Source of the DNA: Meloidogyne chitwoodi
Taxonomy: Eukaryota > Nematoda > Chromadorea > Rhabditida > Meloidogynidae
DNA length: 64,000 nt
Direction: 5' to 3'
Assembly: GCA_015183035.1 (NCBI GenBank)
Contig: JACZZP010000015.1
Span: forward strand, 1,488,001 to 1,552,000
Below are positions 23,901-34,285 of the stretch, piece by piece. The notes under the pieces are model-generated. The model did no database searches, was not told the DNA's origin, and saw only the letters and a program-made list of their open reading frames with translations. A program made the translations under genes and the position numbers. Each line of letters starts with the position of its first letter. Position 1 is the first letter of the stretch.

Positions 23901-24815
23901 GATCATAATCGTTAGCATGTAAATTATCCCAAATTGTTGGTTTCCTTTTCAGTACAGCTGATACCCTTTGAAGGTGTTCAGTAGTTAAGAGGCGGGAAAC
24001 AACGCGCGGCCCTAAAAATATTAAATAAAAATAAATAAATAATAAAATATACCAGTCCAAAGAATACGAATATCGGGATGGAGTTCAGCTCCAAGAACAG
24101 TAAGATAACCAGAATCATACAATGTTGGAGAGGCAGATGATTCACAATATTCTAATAAAAATAATTATAAAATATTCATAAAAGAATAATTTAAAAAACA
24201 CAAATTAAATAAAAATCTTTATTTAACAAAAAAAACAACCTGTTGGACAAAAAAAGAATAAAGGACACGCCATATGTTCATATATTTCATTAGCCACAGT
24301 TAACTGTGCATGTGCAAACGAAGTAAATTTTCTTCTATCAGCTTCATTCATACGAGTTTCAATATCATCAAAAAGGAGTGAAAAAGCATTGCAACCAAGA
24401 GAGCGCACCTAAAAAAATAAAATTAAATATTTTAAAAATAAAATAATAAATGCCTGATTTAGTTTATCTTTAATCGCCTTCATTTCTTTTGCACTGGAAT
24501 ATAAAATGTCGATACCAGGAGAAAGAGCATATACAAAAGTTATTTCATTGTCGTTGGCAGATCGGATTAAAGATTCGAGCAATGCTTGATTTAAGAATTT
24601 ATATTCTGATTTAAAAAATAAAAACCAGCTTCCTCGCTAGTGTAGAGAATGCGCCATTCTGCTCTATGTTTCAAATCATCCTTTGGTGCATACAAATAAG
24701 TGTTCATTTTGAACTTGCGCAGCAAAGAAAATAGATGTTTCCGTTGATCTGTTGTCCAAGGGCGGCCATAAAAACCTTCAACAACGCCAGAAACATATGG
24801 CATATCAGTAGACAT
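20972..24815 (-). CDS. oga-1: Protein O-GlcNAcase (OGA, GH84 hexosaminidase)
   Basis: OGA removes O-linked GlcNAc from Ser/Thr of nuclear and cytosolic proteins, opposing OGT. About fourteen exons. The first (24591-24815) opens [20 protein letters not shown] and [16 protein letters not shown], hallmark GH84 substrate-binding motifs. The next exons carry the paired catalytic aspartates in [12 protein letters not shown] and then the Tyr/Trp/Asn pocket ([29 protein letters not shown]). A central disordered Ser/Thr/Pro-rich region (22.8-23.4 kb) is followed by helical stalk exons ([27 protein letters not shown]). The C-terminal GNAT-like domain ends GLDILNVG, then TILGHSL at the stop. All exons visible are in frame; domain order and size match animal OGA. 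Confidence 0.93.
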
Positions 24816-25260
24816 AATCTTTGTTTATGAATTTGTATTTTTATTTACTGTTCTAATTTAAAAAAATTTAATAAAATCAAGTGGAATGTAAGTATAAAAT
24901 TATTATCAAGGAATATTTAAATTTATATTTTAATTTATATAAAAAAAATCTCAAAAATGTATTTTTATTTAGAAATACTTGTTTTTTTCTATCTGATCTT
25001 AAAAGAAATCGATTATTAATTAATGAAGGAAAATATGGTAAGCAGCACGATTTAATTAAAAAATAACTTCAGTTTAAGAAAAAATCTTTTATCAAAATTA
25101 CACCCAAAATTATGAATAAATAAAAAAGATCGATAAAGTTATGAAAAATCCAAGAAAGAATTATTTATTAAAACTTTTTCCTTAAAAGTCGACACAAAAT
25201 CATCTAGCACCAAACCGTCTTTGTTGAGTGCCTATAACTCTCTAACGGATTAATTAAATA
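24816..25260. other. Intergenic, oga-1 upstream
   Basis: No gene. ATTAAATA at 25253-25260 is the left target-site duplication of the adjacent transposon. Confidence 0.5.
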
Positions 25261-26897
25261 GGGTACACCTCAACTGAGTCCCGCACAACTGAGTCCGGGG
25301 GGGTGTCATTTTAACGACGCCGTTTTAACGATAGGATTTTACCGACAGATTTTCACCGACAGCCGTTTTAACGATGCCGTTTTACCGACGGCCGTCTTAT
25401 CGACGCCATTTGACCGACCGTTGAAAAGGTTCCATTTTACCGACAGAATTTTAAATTTATTCAAAATTTTTACTCCAACAGGATAAAATAAAAAAAACAA
25501 GAATGGACATCAAAAAATTTTATTTTAAAACTTTTTTCCCTTATAAACAAATTAAATCATTTAAATAAATTTATTAAATAAATTATTTCAAAAATTTTAA
25601 CAAAATAAATAAAATTCCAATGACAAGGGATTAACCCTATTTTCATTGGAAAAGTAACCGGAAATAAAACATTTAAAAAATGAAAATTAATCCATATGAG
25701 TTCCTTGAAAGAACAGCTGTAACGGCGCCAACAATTGCCTGTCCAAAATCAATTGAGATGGTCCTTGGTAGAAAATTCGGCCAGTGCTGTCAACATGTTG
25801 AACATTCTTTCATAAAGAAGCATCAACTTTCCAGACAAAAGCAAATAACAAAGCGGAAAACCCAGTCTCCTCTTCTGAAATTCTTAAAATAAATAGAAAA
25901 CCTATAAAAATCTTACCTTGCCAAAATTGCAAAAACTTGACCAGCTCTCGTAAAAATCGCTGGACAGATTGAAAACGTGCCATCAGCAAATATATTCTCT
26001 GCATGATCCACCCATTCTCCATAAGTTTCACGTCCAAAAATAATAATACTAAAATTTTAAAAGTAAAAATAAATTTAATAATATCATAACCGGTGCATTT
26101 TTCCATCATGATTGAATGGACCAGAGTCAGCTAAAACGAAAGCTTCTTCTTGATTTTCTGATCGTTGGTAAATACGATACGCATGGGGAATGTCAAGTTC
26201 TTCAAGTGTTGTAGGATTGCCCGGAGGCACTTGGTCTGCATGTCTTGCCCGTAAAATAATCTAGACATTTTATACTTTGTTTAATTTTTTATTGCCAACC
26301 TTTTTTGTAGCATTTTTTGAAATTACTTCGTTTTGCAAGTTAGTCCACACTCGGCCTTTACAACCTGTGCCGTTTTCATCCCTTGAAGAACTACAACGCC
26401 AAAACATTGCTGTGCCATCTTTTTTCATTTTATCTTCTACATAAAGGCATTTCCACGAATAGTTTCAATATCCTGTGCCATTTAAATTTAAATAAATCCT
26501 AAAAATAAATCAAATATATAATATAAATAAAAAATAATTGAAAAAAGAAATTAAAACAATTTTTTAAATTCGAAAAGATAAAATTATAAATTTAAAATTC
26601 TGTCGGTAAAATGGAACCTTTTCAACGGTCGGTCAAATGGCGTCGATAAGACGGCCGTCGGTAAAACGGCATCGTTAAAACGGCTGTCGGTGAAAATCTG
26701 TCGGTAAAATCCTATCGTTAAAACGGCGTCGTTAAAATGACTCGCTCCCACTGAGTCCTGGCACAACTGAGTCCCAGTTGTAAATACCTTATCTGAAGGG
26801 GACTCAGTTGTGCCAGGACTCAGTTGTGCGGGACTCAGTTGTGCCGGACTCAGTTGTGTCGTACTCAGTCGTGCGGACACTCAGTTGATCTGCTCCC
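25261..26897. mobile_element. Mutator-like DNA transposon with long inverted repeats
   Basis: Both ends read inward GGG-x9-TCAACTGAGT. The outer part holds repeats of GACTCAGTTGTGC (one short run at left, about five copies at right, 26750-26885). Inside these are long inverted repeats of about 155 bp, 25305-25460 and 26587-26741, which by eye are identical and are built from subrepeats such as TTTTACCGACAG and GTTTTAACGA. They enclose a broken FLYWCH/MULE transposase on the minus strand. The flanks repeat ATTAAATA (25253-25260 and 26898-26905), an 8-base target duplication; Mutator elements normally make 8-11. Identical repeats around a decayed gene suggest recent mobilisation in trans, or gene conversion. 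Confidence 0.82.
25680..26481 (-). pseudogene. Decayed FLYWCH zinc-finger / MULE transposase
   Basis: Minus-strand fragments, read piecewise, show a FLYWCH-type finger (MFWRCSSSRDENGTGCKGR, then VWTN). Next comes LADSGPFNHDGKMHR and the MULE-type core around a metal-binding Asp (IFADGTFSICPAIFTRAGQV), and then a fragment resembling the second acidic block (SIDFGQAIVGAVTA). These blocks lie in different frames, an in-frame stop interrupts the N-terminus near 26450 and another follows KVDASL near 25820, and the C-terminal catalytic region is missing. The order FLYWCH then MULE is common in nematode genomes. Non-functional as it stands; frame was not restored. Confidence 0.75.
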
Positions 26898-26905
26898 ATT
26901 AAATA

Positions 26906-27947
26906 TTTATTTTTTAATTTTGAAACTTTAAATTCATAAATATTTTATAATTTTTTTATTTAACTATTTACGGTATTTCTTATTTAGCAAATTCATTTAA
27001 AAAGCCTTTACTTTTATTATTTCTTTAAATGAATTGAATTACTTGAATAATTTACATAAAATTTTAATTAAGGGAAAGAACGAATTAAATTAAATAAAGG
27101 ATTGTAATTATTTTTAATTAAAAATAATAGTGAAAAAGAGGAAGAATTTTAATTTCATTAAATAATTAAATTTATTAAAAGGTAATTTTGCTGAATTTCA
27201 ATTTTAAAGAAAAAAACATCTTTTTTATTAAATTTTAAATTAAAAAAAAGAATAATAAAAAATGTTTTATAATTTAATTTAAATAATGACAGCCTTTTTA
27301 GTTAACTGCCTTTTAATTTTCGGAATTTTTAGTAATCAGTTTGTTTAAATTTCATACAATTTTTATTTTTTTAAATTCTTTCCAACTTTATTTTAAATTA
27401 TTTTTTCTTATTTTCATTAATTTTTTAAAAATATTATTCGATTAAAATAAAGAAAGATAATAAAAATTAAAGCTGAAAAGAATATAAAATTATAAAATAT
27501 TATTTTATAATTTTTAAATTCTTTCCAGCTTTATTTTAAATTATTTTTTCTTATTTTCATTAATTTTTAAAAAATATTATTCAATTAAAATAAAGAAAGA
27601 TAATAAAAATTAAAGCTGAAAAGAATATAAAATTATAAAATATTATTTTATACTTTTTAAATTCTTTCCAACACGCCGTTTCAGTCCCTGGCTGTTTCAG
27701 TCCCAATGTGATAAAAATCGGGTTGGGGTCAGTCAGCAATCTCAGATCAGGACTGTTGAAATTTCGATTTCGAAAACCGAAATTTCGAGTTTTTCTTTCG
27801 AATTATTTAATTTCGCGAAATTAAAAAATTTAGATTTCGAAGGAATTTCGATTTCGACTTTTTCCAATTTCGACCCAGCCCTCTACCAGAAAGTTTTAAT
27901 TCTATTTTTTAGGCTTTAATATTATTCTTTAAATTTATACGCTTAGC
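26906..27947. other. Intergenic with tandem palindromic and TTTCGA repeats
   Basis: AT-rich spacer up to 27373, then the 143-bp tandem repeat listed separately. At 27672-27730 a GC-richer piece holds GTTTCAGTCCC twice. At 27755-27870 a block of repeated ATTTCGAA-type motifs on both strands could be a decayed element. Confidence 0.55.
27374..27671. repeat. 143-bp tandem duplication, each unit an imperfect palindrome
   Basis: AATTCTTTCCA recurs at 27374, 27517 and 27660, an exact 143-base period, giving two complete units and a fragment. Within each unit the left end (TTCTTTCCAGCTTTATTTT) is the near reverse complement of the right end (AAAATTAAAGCTGAAAAGAA), so each unit can fold back. Confidence 0.85.
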
Positions 27948-29438
27948 ATGAGTTCTTCAAGCATTATAAATTTAGTAGATGATTCTCTGGAACTTAGTGA
28001 TCCGCATCCCGACATCCATCAACTTTACATACTTTTCGATCACCAATTTTTCTGGGGAAAACTTAACGAACGTGCGTGCACTGTGGCATGGAGCAAAAGA
28101 ATGACAACGTTTGAATTTATTTAAATATTAAAAAAATAAAAAAACCGATAAAATAAAAATTTTAAAATAAGAAATTTATTTTTAGATATTTTTTTTGCTA
28201 TTTTAATTAAGTACTAATTTTTTAACATTTTAAGTTGTGCAGGCGTCTGTCAATTTTATCAAAAAACCGGTCTCTGTTGCGTTCGTCTGAGTGAGCCATT
28301 ACTTAAACTTCGCAGACGCAGGGATTTAGTCGAAACTTTGCTTGTTCTGAAATTTACTTATTTTTCAATAAAAATATTATTTTAGCACGAAATGATTCAT
28401 GCATATTTATTCGTTACCGGAGGTGCATTTTTTATGGATAGAGATGGTAAATCTATTTTTTATTATAATATTTATTTAAAAGATTTATTTAATTTTTTAA
28501 TATTCTAAACTTAAGGACATGGCCCCGAATTCCAATCACATATGAATCGAATTAATTCACTTGCTTCTACTTCTATAACAATTTTTCATTCCTTTCATTC
28601 TGAAGTACACTTTAATTTATTTTTAAATTAATTTTATTTTCAATAACCATAAAAAATTATTATTTTTTGATATAACTTTTTTTTAGGTAACTCACTATAA
28701 ACAACATTGGTGGCGTTGTTCAGGGCCTTGTGCGGAACGCCCTCCCTATTATGGGTGGGTTAAAAGGGCTATGAATCGTAAGCCAGGTCCATATGATTAT
28801 TGGTGGAATAAACATAAAATGGAATGTGGAGGTTATTTTATAATTTTTTAAAAATTGTATTTATATTTTTAGGTGAATATGTCAAAGTAAAAGAACCAGA
28901 AAATTATCAAGAAAAAGCAAAGGAAAATGTTTCTATGAGTAAAAGAAAATTAAAACAAAATAAAAATTTGCAGAATCAGCCAAAAATTGATCGTATTTTT
29001 TCTGTGGAAAGTAAAAAATTTTAATTTATAGAAATTATAAAAAATATATATTTTTTAAGCAGAAAAATTCAGCGCCGATTCATCTTCACTTCCTTCTACA
29101 TCATCTAGTAATAAAAATATTAATTGTTTAGTTGTTGATGATGAAAATAATGAAGATATTTGTATTGTTGGAGAAGTTGTGAAGAAGCCAAAAATAACAA
29201 ATTTAAAATCAATAACAAGCAATATTAAACAAGTTTTTCCTGGGAAAGGTATGTATCTCTTTTTATAAAAGAATTACTTATGGAATTACTGCTATTTTTC
29301 GTTTTTTCGAAAATGTTTGTAGTTAGAGTTTTTGAATACTTACAAACAATGTGATATTTTTTTCCCCAACATCTTTTTATTATCAACTTTTAAATTTATT
29401 TAAAACAATTTTAAGGCTATATATTGGGCTCAATTTGA
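27948..29438 (+). CDS. dvc-1: SprT-like DNA-protein crosslink protease (Spartan/SPRTN, DVC-1)
   Basis: Spartan degrades proteins covalently trapped on DNA during replication and recruits p97/CDC-48. Exons encode LYILFDHQFFWGKLNERACT, then AGVCQFYQKTGLCCVRLSEP and LLKLRRRRDLVETLL. The zinc-metalloprotease motif follows: HEMIHAYLFVTGGAFF (HExxH) and GHGPEFQSHMNRIN (third ligand). The zinc-ribbon-like end is HWWRCSGPCAERPPYYGWVK and DYWWNKHKMECGG. The tail has a PIP-like QPKIDRIF. The last exon (29416-29438) gives FPGKGYILG, an exact FxGxGxxL SHP box for p97 binding, and the protein ends two residues later. No UBZ ubiquitin-binding zinc finger follows, unlike the human protein. eme-1 begins about 300 bp downstream on the same strand. 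Confidence 0.93.
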
Positions 29439-29744
29439 TATAACTGCATCAATTGTTCGTCTGGTTGATGATCTAAAATTGAGTGTATTATTTTCCTGTA
29501 ACTTTAATACAGTTTTTTATCTTTATTGCTCAAATAATCTTTATTATTTTATCTTTTTTCATTAAATTTTGTTGTATAAGAGATTATTTTTGATTTGAAT
29601 TTTAATCTCTATTTTTCACTACTTTTTCGTTTTATAAACCTTTTTGTTTTATGGGATATTTACATTACTTTGTTTAATTTTCAAAAGAATTTTTTAATTA
29701 ATTTTATCTTTTAAATTTGATTAATTAATAAAAGGCTAAACTTG

Positions 29745-31730
29745 ATGAATAACACCTCTGGAATAATTTTTTTATCAGATGACAGTGGGGGTGAGAATGA
29801 ACTTTCTGCTCCAAATAATCAACAAATTCATATAGAAGAGGTTTAAATTTGTTTTTTAAATTGATTTTCTCTAATAAATTAACTATATTATTTTTGTTTT
29901 AATTAAAGATTCCAACTTCTAACACTAATTCTGATATTTTCAACTTTTCATCTACAAATAAAACACCTACTTTACTTCATTTAAATAATAATTTTAATTA
30001 TATTTCTCCTTCAGCTCCTCTTTATTTTGGAGAAGATGATAATTATGAATTTTCTCCAATAAATAACCAACAACCTTCTACTAGTTTTCAAAGCAGTAAT
30101 AATTCAATTAAAAGACCTTTTATTAATAATGAAGAAAAAAATGAATTTTTGAGTGATTATTATGAGGAATTAGATAATGGAGAAGGAGATGATGCTTTTC
30201 TTCAAGAAGAAGAAAATGAAGATGTTCAGCCAGTAACAAAAAAACGAAAGAAGAGAACAAAAGAAGAAATACAAGCTGACAAGGTAAATATAATAAATAA
30301 TAAGCTTTTTATTTTTGACGTTTGAAACAACAAGAAATTTTAAAAATATATTAAAAAATTCGGTAATTTAATTAAAATCTCCAAATTTGCATTAAATATT
30401 TATTATAAATTAATAATTTATAATAAATTAAAAGTTAATTTTTCAATTTTTTTATAGCTTCAAAAAGAAGTTAATCGTGTTCAACGTCAAATGCAATCTG
30501 CAAAAAATACAAAATGTGAGCAATATTTATTTTGCTATTTTTCTACAAGAATATTGGAAATAAATGGTATATAATTAACAAATATATTTTTTTAATTTAT
30601 TTTTTAAAGATAACTTACGCGTGGAACTTGATAATAGATTTAGTGAACGTTCAATTCCTAATCAAATAATTTATGAAAAAACTCCAGGTAATTTGATGCG
30701 TATTACTTGGCGACGTAAACGAATAGAAGCATCTATTGGTGAAGGAAAAGTTAATAAAGTTGAAAGCATGGTTTGGTTATTTTTTTAAATTTAAATTTAA
30801 AAAATATTTATATTTTTTAGGAATTACAATCTTGGTTTTGTTGTGTTTTAAGTGCTGAAACATTCACAGCATTGGCTAAAACAAAAGAAGGTCTTATTAA
30901 TTTTATCAAAGAACAAACTGCTGCACACAAACAGCAAACAAAAGAATCTGTTCGATTAACATTAATTGTTATTGGAAAACATTCAATTCGAGAAAATAAT
31001 GTATTTTATTATATTAAATTTTAAAATATTATTTTTGGAACTTATTTCAAATTCAGTTTCATTAAATTATTGTTGCACAAATTGATTAATTTTTTGATTA
31101 TTTTATTTTTTTTAGCTTTCTACTCTAATATTCGAAGCATATGAGCGTTATCGTGCACAAATTCGAATTGTTCCAGATTCTTTGGATTTTTCCTTTTTAG
31201 TTGTTCAGATGCATAGAGCTTTGGCAAAAGCAGAAAAGAAAAGTGATAAATTGACTATGGTTTATTATTATTTATTTTTTTAAATTAAATATTTATTTTA
31301 ATATATTTTATTTATTTATTTTTTAAATTTAATTTGAAAAAAATTTCCAGGCTGAATTAAATGGAATAGCTTCAAATCACTTTATTGTTTCTAAAGGTAT
31401 ATCAGAAGGTCCAAATATAGTAATCGATTGGTGGGCTCGAATGTTAGAACATATACCTCGTTTAAGTGAAGAACAACGAAGAGCAATAGTAAAAGAACAT
31501 CCTAATCCAATAAAGTTGGGAATTTTAAATAATTTTTTAATTAATTTAAAAATAGATTAATGGCCAATTTATTAAATATTACAACAAATTCTCCTGGTAA
31601 TTCAATGTTTAAATTATCAGAAATTAAAGGAGAAAGTGGTAAAAGATTGGGTCCAGTTATGGCACAAAGAATTTATAAAATATTAACAAGCATTGATGGA
31701 CAAGAAATTATTGATTTGGGAATAAATTAA
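29745..31730 (+). CDS. eme-1: Crossover junction endonuclease non-catalytic subunit EME1
   Basis: EME1/Mms4 partners MUS81 to cut branched DNA such as replication forks and Holliday junctions. The N-terminal half is acidic and disordered (IIFLSDDSGGENEL; EEENEDVQ) with a basic patch KKRKKRTKEEIQ. It continues into an ERCC4-like fold (RITWRRKRIEASIGEGKVNK; LTLIVIGKHSIREN) and a helix-hairpin-helix end: MLEHIPRLSEEQRRAIVKEH, then KRLGPVMAQRIYKILTS. The canonical ERCC4 nuclease motif (GDxnERKxxxD) is absent, as expected of the non-catalytic partner. Exons join in frame; stop TAA at 31728-31730. A fragment of its 3' end is repeated, inverted, at 61215-61340. Confidence 0.82.
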
Positions 31731-32355
31731 ATGACACATTATTAACAATTAAATTAAATTATTTTTTCCTAAAATAAAAATATTTTTTTCTTGACAAAAT
31801 AATAATAAGTTTATCAAATATTTAAAATAATAGAAAAATCTGTGTTTCTTTAAAAGAATTCTCTTATCTATTTTTAGTATATGTCTCTATGAGAAAAATA
31901 AAAAAAATATTTGTGGATATATATAAATTAATAAATATATTTTGTTTTTATTTTCCAAACATTCTGCACTGAAAATTTTAAAATTAATAATTTAGAAATC
32001 TTTTTATGGAAAAACTAATTTTTTTTTTAATTTTAAAGAAATTGTAAAATTTTAAATTTAAAGTTACTATTATATTTAAAATTTTTATTAATTTATTAAA
32101 ACAGAAATATATTTTTGTATTTAATTTATTTATTTTTAAAATTAATTTAAAAATATTTGACATACCAAAAGCCATTTTGGGATTTTCAGGACATCATCTA
32201 ATTGTAAATAATATAATTAATTATTTTTCTTTTTTTAAAAATATTTTTTTATTAAATTATAATTTCAGTTATTTGGAATAGCTAACTATTAAAAAAATAT
32301 TATTTTAAAAAGGTGAAATCTCCCCAAAATTTTAAGTTTAAAAATTAATTATTAT
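31731..32355. other. eme-1 3' flank, start of a duplicated segment
   Basis: The first 140 bp (including CTTGACAAAATAATAATA near 31790) match the reverse complement of 61215-61340. The rest is AT-rich with no gene. Confidence 0.6.
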
Positions 32356-32696
32356 TTACTTGCAATTAGCACCGTCAACACATCTTTTACCTGATGGACA
32401 GCAACTTAATAAAATTTGTTAAAAAAAAAAGTTTATTTTTTTATTTTAAATAAAAATACAAACAATTCCACTTACTGTGGATTATCCAAATCGCCACAAC
32501 AATGTTGCTTTTCTTTACAATTAGCTCCATTAATGCAAATACTTTCTCCAAATTTATTAAAAAAAGATAAAAATAATTATTGTAATTGTTAATTTTGAAT
32601 TTTTAAACATTTTTATTTTTTAATTTAATTAAATATAAACAAATAAATGAATTATTTAAATAATATTTTTTATTTTTATATACCTAGACAACATTT
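32356..32696 (-). pseudogene. Granulin-like Cys-rich fragment
   Basis: Three small minus-strand exons join in frame: one from about 32684 (KCCL), one at 32476-32545, and a last one at 32356-32404 with a stop. The joined part includes HCCGDLDNPHCCPSGKRC and ends VDGANCK. The spacing CC-x-D-x-x-x-HCCP-x4-C matches the C-terminal half of a granulin module. I find no start codon or signal peptide upstream, so it is a partial gene or relic unless an upstream exon was missed. Granulins are secreted growth-factor-like modules, but one half module cannot be assigned a role. Confidence 0.45.
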
Positions 32697-32699
32697 AAA

Positions 32700-33380
32700 A
32701 AAATTTATATTATATTAAAAAAAATAAAAATTTATGTTAACAAATTTTTGCAGGTTGAGAAGTAAGAAAAGATAATAATTAATAAGTAACAGCTTTGCAT
32801 ATTTATGTAGTAATTATTTTTGACAAAATGCTAATAATAATAATAAAATTTATCAAAGTTTTATTAAATAATTTTAAACAAAAAATAAATAAAAAATATT
32901 TTAATTTTAAAATTAGACTTGAAAAAATTAATAACTGAATAAATAAAATATATATTTAATATTTTTTAAATATTTTTTAAATAATTCTTTCAATTTTCTA
33001 AAATTAGTATTTTAATTTTATTTATTCAGATGTTTTTGAAAAAAGAGAATTTAAATTCTCTTTTAATTTTTTTAGATTTAGTTTTGCTTATTTTTATTCC
33101 TGTTTTATAAATTTTATAAAATAAGAATTAATTAGCTTAGCCAAACTTAAAAGAGACAATAAGTTCTGGTTCATTTCAAAAACTCATTTTTTAAATTTAA
33201 AAATATTAACGTCAATAATTTTTTAAAAATTGAAGTTTATTTAACTGTTAAAAATTTAAAAAATTATAAAAATAAATTTATATAAACATATTTATTTTAA
33301 TTATTATTATATATTTATACGTTTTTGACACTTCACATTTTTATTTACTTATTTAATTTTAAGAATTTTAATTAAAAAAA
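32700..33380. other. AT-rich spacer, part of an inverted segmental duplication
   Basis: No gene. Blocks around 32880-32955, 33125-33175 and 33200-33280 match the reverse complement of 60770-61150; see findings. Confidence 0.65.
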
Positions 33381-33779
33381 ATGATTAATTTAATTAATAT
33401 TTTTCTTTTATTTATTCTTTCAATATTTTTATTATTTAATTCATCAAATTCCTGCATTGACCAAAATAATGAAAATAATACTTTTTGTGATAATAATCCA
33501 AATAACAACACATTTAATTGTTGTCCAGGTTTAATATGTAAACAATCACCAATATATGGTTATAAATGTTTTAATAATAATACTCAATGTATTAATGAAA
33601 ATAATAATTGTAATTTAAATATTAATTGTTGTTGTTATGGATTAAAATGTAATTATAATTTTAATAAATGTCAAAAATGTAAAATAATAAATGAATTATG
33701 TAATCAAGGAGAATGTTGTGATGGATTATTTTGTGATACTAGAATAAAACCATTTAAATGTACTAAAGTAATTAATTAA
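33381..33779 (+). CDS. Cys-rich secreted protein, three-module (knottin-like)
   Basis: 132 aa, single exon. Residues 1-24 form a signal peptide (LINIFLLFILSIFLLF). The mature protein holds about 20 Cys arranged in three similar modules, each with an adjacent-Cys pair followed by G-L-x-C: FNCCPGLICKQ, NCCCYGLKCNYN and ECCDGLFCDTR. The middle module has a CCC. The pattern and module count parallel the protein at 59509, which sits in a matching upstream context in inverted orientation. The Asn content is very high, in line with local AT drift. Secretion is well supported; an effector or inhibitor role is inference. Confidence 0.68.
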   Translation: MINLINIFLLFILSIFLLFNSSNSCIDQNNENNTFCDNNPNNNTFNCCPGLICKQSPIYGYKCFNNNTQCINENNNCNLNINCCCYGLKCNYNFNKCQKCKIINELCNQGECCDGLFCDTRIKPFKCTKVIN

Positions 33780-34285
33780 TTAAAAAATATATATTTTCTT
33801 TTTTCTTTAAAAATTTTTTTATTTATAAAAATTAAAATAAATCATTTTTTAATTAAAAACTTCTTTTAAATTTTACAAAAACATATTTAATCATCTCTAT
33901 ATTTAAAAAAAAAAATAAATTCTTTTTAAATTTATTCGTATTAAAATAAATAATCATATTATTATTAATTTAATTATATTTTAAAATTTATAAAGTTATT
34001 TAATTTTAATTGATTTAATGGAAATTTTAATAATCTTAAAAATAAAAAGAAACTTGTGCATTTGTATTTTTTAATAAAAAAGAAAAATGTTAGTACAGAG
34101 AAAGAACAAAAGTTTATGTACAAATCGAACAAATTAAAATTTTAACTTGTTCAATTTATTTTGATCGGTAATAATAATAAAATATTTAAAAAAATAAAAT
34201 TAAATGAATCTTTTTTAATTATTTCAGCACAAGTATTTTTTAATAAATTTTTTAAAATTAATTTTTATTTATCAGTATTCATTTT
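33780..34285. other. Intergenic, AT-rich
   Basis: No feature seen between the convergent Cys-rich and saposin-like genes. Confidence 0.5.

Noticed and set aside
26584..26880. 98-aa minus-strand ORF with TQLSPAQLSP repeats
   Set aside because: It is a reading of the MULE terminal repeat and the GACTCAGTTGTGC minisatellite, not a gene.
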